A stretch of DNA of 64,000 nt from Acidocella facilis ATCC 35904. GTDB taxonomy: Bacteria > Pseudomonadota > Alphaproteobacteria > Acetobacterales > Acetobacteraceae. A program made the position numbers and the translations under genes. Every line of letters begins with the position of its first letter. The stretch's first letter is position 1. Where the stretch lies: contig NZ_JHYG01000007.1 of NCBI RefSeq assembly GCF_000687875.1, forward strand, positions 62,001 through 126,000, read 5' to 3'. Below, piece by piece: positions 53,686 to 61,328 of the stretch. The notes below the pieces were generated by a model that saw only the letters and a program-made list of their open reading frames with translations, ran no database searches and was not told the DNA's origin.

Positions 53686-53910
53686 TTCAGTCCTTAACAT
53701 AAGCGTTCCGCGGATGTTTTATGAAACTCCCGCCCGCTTGGCCATGCTGGGCACCAGGGAAGTGCGCCGCAATTCAAAAAAACCCCGGTTTGGCATCGTT
53801 GTACCCTTCCATGCCACGTCGCCCCATGCTCAGCTCGCTTTACCCTCACCGTTAAACACAGATTACAACGCGGCCGGGCTGGCTCATCCGCGCCTGACAG
53901 CGCCCCATAT

Positions 53911-53936
53911 CGATTGAACGAAACCGATTGAACGAA
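53911..53936 (+). repeat. 12-bp tandem repeat before the transglutaminase-like gene
   Basis: CGATTGAACGAA occurs at 53911-53922 and 53925-53936 (period 14 bp), ending 11 bp before the start codon. It could be a direct-repeat operator. Confidence 0.45.
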
Positions 53937-53947
53937 CGTGAGGTTTC

Positions 53948-54757
53948 ATGCGCATCCACCTTGGCTACGAGATTATCGTATCTCACCCTCAGCCCACGCC
54001 CATGATCGCGCATCTGAGCATCCATGAGTCACGCGTGCCCGACCTCGCCGGGTCTGACAAGCTCGCCATTCATCCGCCGGTATCGGTCAGTCAGTATCGT
54101 GATGGGTTCGGCAATAAAGTCTCGCGTTTTGTCGCACCCGCCGGGCAGATCCGGCTGAGTGCGGACATGCTGATCGATGACCCCGGCACGCCAGATCTTT
54201 GCGTCCCCGATGCCCGGCAGCACGAGATTTCCGATCTCCCGGACGAGACGCTGCGCTTCGTGCTCGGCTCGCGCTATTGCGAGACCGACAGGATGGTGGA
54301 AATCGCCTGGGCGCGGTTTGGCCCAGTGATCGGCGGCTGGAACCGCGTGCAGGCGATCTGCGCCTTCACCCATGAACATATCAAATTCGGCTATCATTTC
54401 GCCCGCAACACCCGCACCGCCTTCGAGGCCTATCAGGAGCGTGTCGGCGTCTGCCGGGATTTCGCGCATCTGGCGGTGACACTCTGCCGGTGCATGAACA
54501 TTCCAGCCCGTTATTGCACCGGCTATCTCGGCGATATCGGCGTGCCGAAAGACCCCGCGCCGATGGATTTCTCCGCCTGGTTCGAGGCGTATATCGGCGG
54601 CCAATGGCTGACCTTCGATGCGCGCCACAATATTCCACGGATTGGACGTGTGCTGGTCGCGCGCGGCATGGATGCGGCGGATACCGCCATCACCACCCAT
54701 TTCGGCGCCCATACGCTGGATGGATTCCGCGTCTGGACGGATGAAGTGCAGGCTTGA
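53948..54757 (+). CDS. transglutaminase-like domain protein (His replaced)
   Basis: A 269-residue cytosolic protein with an N-terminal beta region and a transglutaminase-like core: Cys169 in GVCRDFAHLAVTLCR, PARYCTGYLGD, and FEAYIGGQWLTFDARHNIPRIGR. The usual catalytic His of DFHAW is Ser209 (DFSAW). This DFSAW form is known to me from a group of alphaproteobacterial homologues, so a modified mechanism is possible. GAGG precedes ATG 53948. Function unknown. Confidence 0.87.
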   Translation: MRIHLGYEIIVSHPQPTPMIAHLSIHESRVPDLAGSDKLAIHPPVSVSQYRDGFGNKVSRFVAPAGQIRLSADMLIDDPGTPDLCVPDARQHEISDLPDETLRFVLGSRYCETDRMVEIAWARFGPVIGGWNRVQAICAFTHEHIKFGYHFARNTRTAFEAYQERVGVCRDFAHLAVTLCRCMNIPARYCTGYLGDIGVPKDPAPMDFSAWFEAYIGGQWLTFDARHNIPRIGRVLVARGMDAADTAITTHFGAHTLDGFRVWTDEVQA

Positions 54758-54763
54758 AGCTTT

Positions 54764-54807
54764 CGCCGCCTCTTTGAAAAAATGCGGCACCAAAAAACCT
54801 TTAAAAT
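54764..54807 (-). repeat. inverted-repeat element, half copy E
   Basis: Read on the minus strand from the rlmH stop: AAAGGTTTTTTGGTGCCGC, then a degenerate TTTTTTCAAAGAGGCGGC hairpin and GAAAGC, colinear with the left half of copy A. No opposing end is present. It separates the convergent transglutaminase-like and rlmH genes. Confidence 0.6.
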
Positions 54808-54808
54808 T

Positions 54809-55267
54809 TCAAGGCCGTCCGGCCCGGTGATAAGGATGCCCCGCCAGAATGCTCTGCGCCCGGTAGATCTGCTCGGCCAGCATTGGCCGCACCAGCATAT
54901 GCGGCCAGGTGAGGGTGCCCAGCGAGAGTTTGGCCCCGGCCCGGGCGATCACCGGCGCGTCCAGCCCCTCCGCTCCGCCGATCACGAAGGCCAGTTTTTT
55001 GCTCCGCTCCAGCCAGCCGGCCAGCAGCTTCGCCAGCCCCGGCGAATCCGGGGCCGCGCCATCCATATCCAATGCGATCAGAAATTCATCGGCCTTCAGC
55101 GCGGCGAGGATGGCCTCGCCCTCGCGGCGCTTGATCTCGGCGGGAGCGCCTTGCCCGTCCGCGAACTCCACCAGCCCCATCGCGGGGCGGATGCGTTTCG
55201 CGTAACGGGCAAACAGCTCCATCTCCGGCGCCTTCGACGGCGCCTTGCCGATGGCGAGCAGCCTCAA
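54809..55267 (-). CDS. rlmH: 23S rRNA pseudouridine(1915) N3-methyltransferase RlmH
   Basis: A 152-residue SPOUT methyltransferase: LLAIGKAPSKAPEMELFARY, IALDMDG, FVIGGAEGLD, LSLGTLTWPHMLVRPMLAEQ and the C-terminal YHR motif (GHPYHRAG). It methylates the helix 69 pseudouridine. The start is TTG 55267, overlapping the rsfS stop as TTGA. Confidence 0.94.
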   Translation of the reverse strand: MRLLAIGKAPSKAPEMELFARYAKRIRPAMGLVEFADGQGAPAEIKRREGEAILAALKADEFLIALDMDGAAPDSPGLAKLLAGWLERSKKLAFVIGGAEGLDAPVIARAGAKLSLGTLTWPHMLVRPMLAEQIYRAQSILAGHPYHRAGRP

Positions 55268-55797
55268 GCCTCGCTATCCGCCTCATCCAGCTCGGCGGAC
55301 CACATCTTCTCCAGCCCGTAGAGCGTGCGCGCCTCGGGCTTGAACAGATGCACGACGATGTCGCCGGCATCGATCAGCACCCAGTCAGTGCCGGTCGCGC
55401 CCTCGGTCAGCGGCTTGCGGAACCCTGCCGCGGCCAGCTTCTCGTAGAGATGCGTCGCCATCGCGGCGATCTGCCGGTCGGCGATGCCGGTGGCGATGAT
55501 CATGCGGTCGGCGAAGGAGGCGCGGCCGGCCAGATCCAGCGTGACGATCTCCTCGGCCTTGTCGTCCTCCAGCGTGGTGACGATGACCGCCTGCAGCCTG
55601 TCCAGAAATTCCGGGGTGGTCTTCGGCTCGGCCTTCTTGCGCTTCGGCCCGGCGATGGCGGCCTTCTTGCGCGGGGTGCCGGGCATGCTGGCAATCGAGT
55701 CGGTGACCGTTTCGGCGGCCGGCTTGGCGGCGCGCTTACGCGGGGCGGTGGTTTTGGCGCCCCGGCTGGCCGGGGTGCGGGTGGGCGTGCGCGTTAT
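55264..55797 (-). CDS. rsfS: ribosome silencing factor RsfS
   Basis: The conserved RsfS domain lies in the last 110 residues: LDRLQAVIVTTLEDDKAEEIVTLDL, FADRMIIATGIADRQIAAMA and TDWVLIDAGDIVVHLFKPEAR. It binds L14 and blocks subunit joining in starvation. A basic 60-residue extension precedes it. The start is unclear. ATG 55902 would overlap nadD by 109 bp and ATG 55686 lacks a Shine-Dalgarno; an ATA at 55797 has AAGGA with a 7-nt spacer and overlaps the nadD stop as ATAA, the same coupling used elsewhere here. I list the ATA start as a hypothesis. Confidence 0.85.
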   Translation of the reverse strand: MTRTPTRTPASRGAKTTAPRKRAAKPAAETVTDSIASMPGTPRKKAAIAGPKRKKAEPKTTPEFLDRLQAVIVTTLEDDKAEEIVTLDLAGRASFADRMIIATGIADRQIAAMATHLYEKLAAAGFRKPLTEGATGTDWVLIDAGDIVVHLFKPEARTLYGLEKMWSAELDEADSEA

Positions 55798-56411
55798 GGC
55801 TGCGTTCCTTCTAAAATCCTGCGGCGCAATGCGGTGGCCGAGGCCGCGTTCTCCCGCACGGGCAGGAGAATCCAGGCCGGCGCCCGCATTGTCGCCAGAC
55901 ATAACCCAGCCCGCGCGGGAAGGCGATCTTTTTGGTGGCGCTTTGCCGCGCGCCCGGCCAGCGCCTGGCGGGTGGCGCCGGGGCGGGGGACGACGAGCAT
56001 CGGCATCGCATGGATGATCTCCTGCCAGCGCCCCCAGCGCGGCAGCTGGATCAGATTATCCGCCCCCATCAGCCAGACGAAGCGCACGCGCGGAAAGCGG
56101 CGCTTGAGGCCGCGCAGCGTGTCGCGGGTATAGCGCGTGCCCATGCGGGTCTCGATATCGGTGGCGATGATCCGCCTGCCATCGGCGATCCTGCGGGCAC
56201 TCGCCAGGCGCTCCGCCAGCTTCGCCATGCCGTTCGCCGGCTTCAGCGGGTTGCCCGGCGAGACCAGCAGCCAGAGCTGGTCCAGCCCCAGATGCCGCAC
56301 CGCCTCGCGCGCCACATGCAGATGCCCCTCATGCGCCGGATTGAAGGAGCCGCCGAGCAGCCCGATTTTCAGCCGGTGCCGATGGCCATAGGTTGGCGTG
56401 TTGAAGGGCAA
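55794..56411 (-). CDS. nadD: nicotinate-nucleotide adenylyltransferase NadD
   Basis: A 205-residue nucleotidyltransferase with the (H/T)xGH motif in LLGGSFNPAHEGHLHVA, WLLVSPGNPLK, GTRYTRDTLRGLKRRFP and WLMGADNLIQLPRW. It adenylates nicotinate mononucleotide in NAD synthesis. It lies 9 bp after proA and overlaps the rsfS 5' end, the common proA-nadD-rsfS-rlmH order of alphaproteobacteria. Confidence 0.94.
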   Translation of the reverse strand: MPFNTPTYGHRHRLKIGLLGGSFNPAHEGHLHVAREAVRHLGLDQLWLLVSPGNPLKPANGMAKLAERLASARRIADGRRIIATDIETRMGTRYTRDTLRGLKRRFPRVRFVWLMGADNLIQLPRWGRWQEIIHAMPMLVVPRPGATRQALAGRAAKRHQKDRLPARAGLCLATMRAPAWILLPVRENAASATALRRRILEGTQP

Positions 56412-56420
56412 GGGGCGGGG

Positions 56421-57692
56421 TTACGGGCGGGTTTGGCCGGTGCCGCGCACCACGTAGCGGAACGTCGTGAGCTGTTCCGGCCCGATCGGCCCGCGCGCAT
56501 GGATATGGCCGGTGGCGATGCCGATTTCCGCGCCGAAGCCGAACTCGCCGCCATCGCAGAACTGGGTCGAGGCGTTCCACAGCGTTACCGCCGCCGGGCA
56601 GCGCGCGAGGTAAGCCTCCGCCACCGCCTCATCCTGGGTGATGATCGCCTCGGTATGCTCGCTGCCATGGGCGCGCACATGCGCAAGCGCGCCCTCCGGC
56701 CCGTCGACCACGGCGATGGTGAGGATCGCATCCTGCCATTCGGTGTCGAAATCCTTCTCTTCGGCGGCGGGCAGAGCCGGCAGGATCGCCCGCGCTTGCG
56801 CATCCGCCTTGAAGGCGCAGCCCAGCTTGGCGAGGTCTTCCACCAGCACCGGCAGCAGGGAAGGGGCGATGGCGGCGTCGATCAGCAAGGTCTCGGTGGC
56901 ACCGCAAACGCCGGGGCGGCGCATCTTGGCATTGGCCAGCACGCTACGCGCCATCTCAGGGTCGGCGGCCGCATGGATATAGGTGTGGTTCAGCCCCTCG
57001 GCGTGGGAGAGTACCGGCACCCGGGCCTCACGCTGCACCAGCTCCACCAGCGTCTTGCCGCCGCGCGGGATGATCAGATCGATATGCCCGACAGCCCCCA
57101 GCATGGCGGCGACGAAGCGCCGGTCGGTCGAGGGCGCCACCTGCACCGCATCCGCCGGCAGCCCGGCGGCGCGCAGCCCGGCGGTCACCGCCTGGTGGAT
57201 CGCCTGGGCGGAATGGAAACTCTCCGAGCCGCCGCGCAGAATGATGGCATTGCCGGATTTCAGCGCGATGGCGGCGGCATCCGCGCCGACATTCGGGCGG
57301 CTCTCATAGATCATCCCCAGCACGCCGATCGGCTGGGCGATGCGGGCGATGCGCAAGCCGTTCGGGCGGGTCCATTCGGAGAGGGTGCGGGCCAGCGGGT
57401 CGGGCAGATCCGCCACCTCTTCCAGCCCCTTGGCCATCGCCTCCACCCGGGCCGGGTTCAGCAGCAGCCTGTCACCGAACGCGGCCGAGCCTTTATAAGC
57501 GGCCATGTCCTTGCCATTCGCCTCCAGGATCGCCGGGGCGGCTTCGCGCAGGGCAGAGGCGGCTTCGCGCAGCCCGGCATCGCGCGCGGCGGCTGGGCGC
57601 TGCGCCAGGGCGGCGGCGGCGGCACGGGCACGGCGGCCCATCTCCTCCATGGTCTGCGAAAATGTCTCGGACTCAGCGTTCATGGCGCACAT
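56421..57692 (-). CDS. proA: gamma-glutamyl phosphate reductase ProA
   Basis: A 423-residue aldehyde-dehydrogenase-fold enzyme that reduces glutamyl phosphate to glutamate semialdehyde in proline synthesis. Blocks are GVLGMIYESRPNV, NAIILRGGSES, GVCGATETLLID with the catalytic Cys, and ASTQFCDGGEFGFGAEIGI. ATG 57692 or 57683 are both possible. Glutamate kinase (proB) is not adjacent. Confidence 0.95.
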   Translation of the reverse strand: MCAMNAESETFSQTMEEMGRRARAAAAALAQRPAAARDAGLREAASALREAAPAILEANGKDMAAYKGSAAFGDRLLLNPARVEAMAKGLEEVADLPDPLARTLSEWTRPNGLRIARIAQPIGVLGMIYESRPNVGADAAAIALKSGNAIILRGGSESFHSAQAIHQAVTAGLRAAGLPADAVQVAPSTDRRFVAAMLGAVGHIDLIIPRGGKTLVELVQREARVPVLSHAEGLNHTYIHAAADPEMARSVLANAKMRRPGVCGATETLLIDAAIAPSLLPVLVEDLAKLGCAFKADAQARAILPALPAAEEKDFDTEWQDAILTIAVVDGPEGALAHVRAHGSEHTEAIITQDEAVAEAYLARCPAAVTLWNASTQFCDGGEFGFGAEIGIATGHIHARGPIGPEQLTTFRYVVRGTGQTRP

Positions 57693-57743
57693 GCTTGCCC
57701 AGTCCTGGCGGGAAGATCAACTGCGGGTTACACTGACTTCAGC

Positions 57744-58754
57744 ATGCCTGATCTCCTCGATTCGCTGATGCCCGGGCTCGCATTGCCGCCAGGTCCGGTG
57801 CTGCGCACCACGCGCCTCACCCTGCGCCCGCTGCATGGGGGGGATGTCGCCGCCTTTCATCGTCTCATCAATGACTGGGACATCTGCCGGCGCGTGCCGG
57901 ACGCGCCCTTTCCCTATCCCGCCCTGCAGGCAGCGGAATGGGTCCAGGCGGCCGGGGCGGACCGGGCAGCCGGCCGGGCCGAGCAATTCGCCATCACCGA
58001 TGCCAGCAGTGACGAGCTGCTGGGCTGCGCCGGGCTGAAACTCTCCAAGGACCGCAAATCCGCCGAGCTGGGCTACTGGATCGGCCGCGCCCATTGGCGC
58101 CAGGGCTACGCGCTGGAGGCGGTGCGCCGGCTCACCGAATGGGCCTTCGCCAGCCTGCCGATCACCCATCTCTCCGCCGTGGTGGCGGCGGATAATGACG
58201 GTTCGCTGGCGCTGCTGCGCAATCTCGGCTTCACCAAGACCCATAACGGCCACCGCGTCTTTTCCTGCCGCCCCGGCGAGAAGCTGCCGGTGAAGCATTT
58301 TACCCTGGCCCGCGAGCTGCCGCAGGACGCCAAGGCGGCCCCGCCCGAACAGGCGGCGAAAACCTTGCTGGTGGTCGCCGCCGCTTTGATCGACGCGCAG
58401 GGGCGCATCCTGCTGGCCCGCCGGCCCGAGGGCAAGAAGATGGCCGGGCTCTGGGAATTCCCCGGCGGCAAGCTGGAGCCAGGCGAGACTCCGGAAGGCG
58501 CGCTGGCCCGCGAGCTGCGCGAGGAGCTGGGGCTGGAGACCGACCCTAAGGATTTCGCCCCCTTCGTCTTCGCCTCCCATGCTTATGACAGTTTCCATCT
58601 GCTGATGCCGGTGTTTCTCTGCCGGCGCTGGCAGGGCGAGCCGCGCGGCCGCGAGGGGCAGAAACTCGCCTGGGTGGCGCCGCAGGATCTGGCCGAATAC
58701 CCGATGCCCGCCGCCGACCGTCCACTGATACCGATGTTGAGGGATTTTCTATGA
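57744..58754 (+). CDS. bifunctional GNAT acetyltransferase / MutT-type NUDIX hydrolase
   Basis: A 336-residue fusion. Residues 1-180 form a RimJ/RimL-type GNAT domain (RLTLRPLHGGDVAAFHRLI, ELGYWIGRAHWRQGYALEAV, NDGSLALLRNLGF). Residues 205-336 form a MutT-like NUDIX domain with an intact box (GGKLEPGETPEGALARELREELGL) that would hydrolyse oxidised nucleotides such as 8-oxo-dGTP. ATG 57744 is used; the same frame stays open far upstream, antisense to nadD and proA, only because of GC-rich codon use. The stop overlaps the next start (ATGA). Confidence 0.92.
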   Translation: MPDLLDSLMPGLALPPGPVLRTTRLTLRPLHGGDVAAFHRLINDWDICRRVPDAPFPYPALQAAEWVQAAGADRAAGRAEQFAITDASSDELLGCAGLKLSKDRKSAELGYWIGRAHWRQGYALEAVRRLTEWAFASLPITHLSAVVAADNDGSLALLRNLGFTKTHNGHRVFSCRPGEKLPVKHFTLARELPQDAKAAPPEQAAKTLLVVAAALIDAQGRILLARRPEGKKMAGLWEFPGGKLEPGETPEGALARELREELGLETDPKDFAPFVFASHAYDSFHLLMPVFLCRRWQGEPRGREGQKLAWVAPQDLAEYPMPAADRPLIPMLRDFL

Positions 58755-59515
58755 ACGACGCACAAGCCGGCAACCCCACCGCCGCCATCCTGATCATCGG
58801 CAATGAGATCCTTTCCGGCCGCACCCAGGATGTGAATGTGCAGTTCATCGCCCAGCGCTTGGCCGCCCTGGGCATCCGGCTGCAGGAGGTGCGGGTGGTG
58901 CCCGACATTGCTGCGCGGATCATCGGCGCGGTGAACGAGCTGCGCGCCGCCTACACCATGCTGTTCACCACCGGCGGCATCGGCCCGACCCATGACGACA
59001 TCACCAGCGAATGCATCGCCGCCGCCTTCGGCGTGCCCTGGGAGCTGCATGAGGAAACCGACCAGGAGATGAAGGCCCATATGGGCGAGCGCTACAACGA
59101 AGCCCGCCAGCGCATGGCGACGATGCCGCGCGGCGCCGTGCCGATCAAGAACGAAGCCAGCATCGCGCCGGGCTTTACCATGGGCAATGTGCATGTGATG
59201 GCCGGGGTGCCGCGGATCATGCAATCCATGATGAAGACGCTGGAAGCCACCCTGCCGCGTGGCGAGGCGATCCGGATGCGGGCCGTGCACGGCATGGGGG
59301 TGATGGAAGGCGGCATCGCCGCCGGGCTGGAGGCGATCCAGGAGGCGTTCCCGCAGCTCGATCTTGGCAGCTACCCGTTCAAGCGCGATGGCGGCTGGGG
59401 CGTTGCGCTGGTTGCCAAGGGCACCGACCTGCCGGCCATCGAGGCGGCGATTATTCAAGCCACCGAACTGATCCGCGCCCAGGGCGTGGAGCCGGTGCAG
59501 GGCGAGCCGGGCTGA
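58751..59515 (+). CDS. competence/damage-inducible protein CinA N-terminal type (molybdopterin-binding fold)
   Basis: A 254-residue MoCF_biosynth-fold protein: AILIIGNEILSGRTQDVN at the N-terminus and TMLFTTGGIGPTHDDITSECIA are diagnostic, then a FAD-synthase-like C-terminal part without the CinA deamidase domain. Family members act on nucleotides such as ADP-ribose. It is translationally coupled to the GNAT-MutT gene, which supports a nucleotide-sanitation role. Confidence 0.9.
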   Translation: MNDAQAGNPTAAILIIGNEILSGRTQDVNVQFIAQRLAALGIRLQEVRVVPDIAARIIGAVNELRAAYTMLFTTGGIGPTHDDITSECIAAAFGVPWELHEETDQEMKAHMGERYNEARQRMATMPRGAVPIKNEASIAPGFTMGNVHVMAGVPRIMQSMMKTLEATLPRGEAIRMRAVHGMGVMEGGIAAGLEAIQEAFPQLDLGSYPFKRDGGWGVALVAKGTDLPAIEAAIIQATELIRAQGVEPVQGEPG

Positions 59516-59581
59516 CGACTGGTCTGGTTGAACCGGGACATCGAGCTTTTTTGCTTTGATCCTCTGATTTTTATTTTGACG

Positions 59582-59638
59582 TGCAATTTCATGTGTTTAT
59601 CTTGACGCTGCCGGGTCAACCTCAACATATATTGCTCT
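59582..59638. repeat. palindromic element, diverged copy
   Basis: TGCAATTTCATGTGTTTAT, CTTGACGCTG, GTCAACCTCAACAT and ATTGCTCT are colinear with the reverse complement of the palindrome at 16709-16765, with scattered substitutions that break the pairing of the arms. This looks like an older copy of the same dispersed element. It lies between convergent genes. Confidence 0.65.
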
Positions 59639-59695
59639 GATAAAGCGCCTCATCCTTTTGGCGGCGGCGACTTTGCCGCCTTCGCCTAAATATTT

Positions 59696-60565
59696 TTACG
59701 CAAACGCATTCGCCCGGCAGAGCCGGATAAACCCCATCGCCGCCTGATGCAGCGGCCGGCCGGCGACGGCGGTGAGCAAAATCTGCCGGGTCAGATCCGG
59801 CTCCACGAAGTCCCGCGCCGCCAGAGACGGGGAGATCGCCGCACGGTCGGAGAGCAGGGCCACGCCCAGCCCGGCGCGCACCAGCTCCTGCATCTGTCCC
59901 AGCCCGGCGCGCAGGCGCTGGGTGCGCAAAGGCGGTTCCGCCAGCCGCGCCAGCGCCTCGCCGAAATTGCCGCATTCATCGCTGAGCAGCAGGGTTTCGC
60001 CTGCCAGATCTTCCAGGCCGCACTGGTTTTTGCGGGCAAGCGGATGGGTTTCCGGGCAGATCAGCCGGGGGGTGTCGGTGAAGACCGGCCAGCGATTCAG
60101 CCGCTCGGGCAGCGGCGCGTCGGCGGGGAGCAGGGCGCAATCCAGCGCGTCGGCCAGCATCGCATCCACCAGCGTACCGCATGGCGCCTCGGAGAAATGG
60201 ATTTCGGTGCCGGACAGCACGCGCAAAATCTCCGCCACCGCGCCGGTGATCGGCGTGGCCGGGATGCCGGGGCCGAGCCCGATGCGCAGGCTGCGCGGGG
60301 CCGGGTTCTGATGGGCGCGGGCGAGCGCCTGCGCGGCCTGGGCGGCCTCCACCATCGTCTCGAAATGCGGGCGCATCTCCTGGCCCAAAGCGGTCAGGCG
60401 GGTGAGGGTACGTTCGCGGAAGATCAAGGCGCCGCCAAGCTCTTCCTCAAGCTTCTGGATTGCGCGCGAGAAGGCCGGCTGGGTGACGTTGCAGGCCTCG
60501 GCGGCACGCGAGAAATTCAGCGTCTCGCACAAGGCCAGAAAATAGCGGACCTGGGTGAGTTCCAT
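59696..60565 (-). CDS. LysR-family transcriptional regulator
   Basis: A 289-residue regulator: helix-turn-helix at 1-60 (LTQVRYFLALCETLNFSRAAEACNVTQPAFSRAIQKLE) and a periplasmic-binding-fold effector domain (about 90-285). It starts by ATGA overlap with the peroxiredoxin stop, so it is in an operon with an antioxidant gene rather than divergent from its target. The N-terminus and context recall OxyR-like regulators, but the two redox cysteines cannot be confidently placed (C185 and C212 region differ in context). Confidence 0.9.
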   Translation of the reverse strand: MELTQVRYFLALCETLNFSRAAEACNVTQPAFSRAIQKLEEELGGALIFRERTLTRLTALGQEMRPHFETMVEAAQAAQALARAHQNPAPRSLRIGLGPGIPATPITGAVAEILRVLSGTEIHFSEAPCGTLVDAMLADALDCALLPADAPLPERLNRWPVFTDTPRLICPETHPLARKNQCGLEDLAGETLLLSDECGNFGEALARLAEPPLRTQRLRAGLGQMQELVRAGLGVALLSDRAAISPSLAARDFVEPDLTRQILLTAVAGRPLHQAAMGFIRLCRANAFA

Positions 60566-61209
60566 CAGCGCAGGCCCGCCAGCGCGTCCAGAATGGCCTC
60601 TGGCTCCGGCCATTTGGTGAAATCCATATCCACGAAGCGCCGGGCGATGCGCCCATCCGGGGTGATGATGAAAATCGCCGGCACTGGCAGGCACCAGGCG
60701 GCATTGCCGTGGCGCAGCTCCATATCCAGCCCGGCGGCGATCAGCCCGGCGCGGTAGAGGGGGGGAATCCGGTACACCACCCCGGCCTGCAGCCCGACGC
60801 CGAAATCCACATCGCACAGCACGTCCAGCCGGCTGCCATGGCGGGTTTGCAGGGCGGCGGGCAGGGGGCCTGTTTCAGGGGTAAGGGCAAGCAGCGAGGC
60901 GCCCATGTCGGCGATGCGCGGCATCGCCTCGGCCAGGGCTTCGAGCATCAGCTTGCAGAAGGGGCACCAGGTGCCGCGGAAAAATCCAAGCACCACCGGC
61001 CCGTGGCGTAACCGCCCGTTGAGCGAGACCAGCCCGCCCTGCGCATCCGGCAGCATGAAATCCGGGAAAATGGCCCCTTCGGGCAGGATCAGCTCCGCCA
61101 TGCCGGCCGCTTCGAGGGTTTCGACAAGCTCGCGATACGACGCATCCCAGACCGCATTTTCACGCCGGCTTGCGCGCAGACTATCCAGCTTCTGGGTCAG
61201 ATCGCCGAT
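60565..61209 (-). CDS. peroxiredoxin-like (AhpC/TSA) protein with an ATC start
   Basis: A thioredoxin-fold protein whose peroxidatic pair is C82/C85 (GTWCPFCKLMLEALAE, counting from the start used here). The sequence upstream of the first ATG (61101) continues TIGDLTQKLDSLRASRRENA, which fits the N-terminal helix of peroxiredoxin-like family proteins. No ATG, GTG or TTG precedes it in frame, but ATC 61209 follows AGGAGG by exactly six nucleotides. I therefore list the gene from 61209 (214 residues) while noting that ATG 61101 is the first conventional start. It reduces peroxides; LysR follows. Confidence 0.82.
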   Translation of the reverse strand: MGDLTQKLDSLRASRRENAVWDASYRELVETLEAAGMAELILPEGAIFPDFMLPDAQGGLVSLNGRLRHGPVVLGFFRGTWCPFCKLMLEALAEAMPRIADMGASLLALTPETGPLPAALQTRHGSRLDVLCDVDFGVGLQAGVVYRIPPLYRAGLIAAGLDMELRHGNAAWCLPVPAIFIITPDGRIARRFVDMDFTKWPEPEAILDALAGLR

Positions 61210-61328
61210 GGTCGGCCTCCTGGGTGGCGTAGGGTATTATGTATTGAGAGTGACGCCGGAGCGTCAAGAAGACATGGGAGTCCCCATTCCGGCGCCCCAC
61301 GCCAAGGCGTGAGGCGCTGTGCTGGCGG

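Noticed and set aside
55932-57743. A very long plus-strand open frame running through nadD and proA into the GNAT-MutT gene
   Set aside because: It is antisense to two well-conserved genes, shows no protein-like sequence before 57744, and arises because GC-rich codon use suppresses stops on the other strand.
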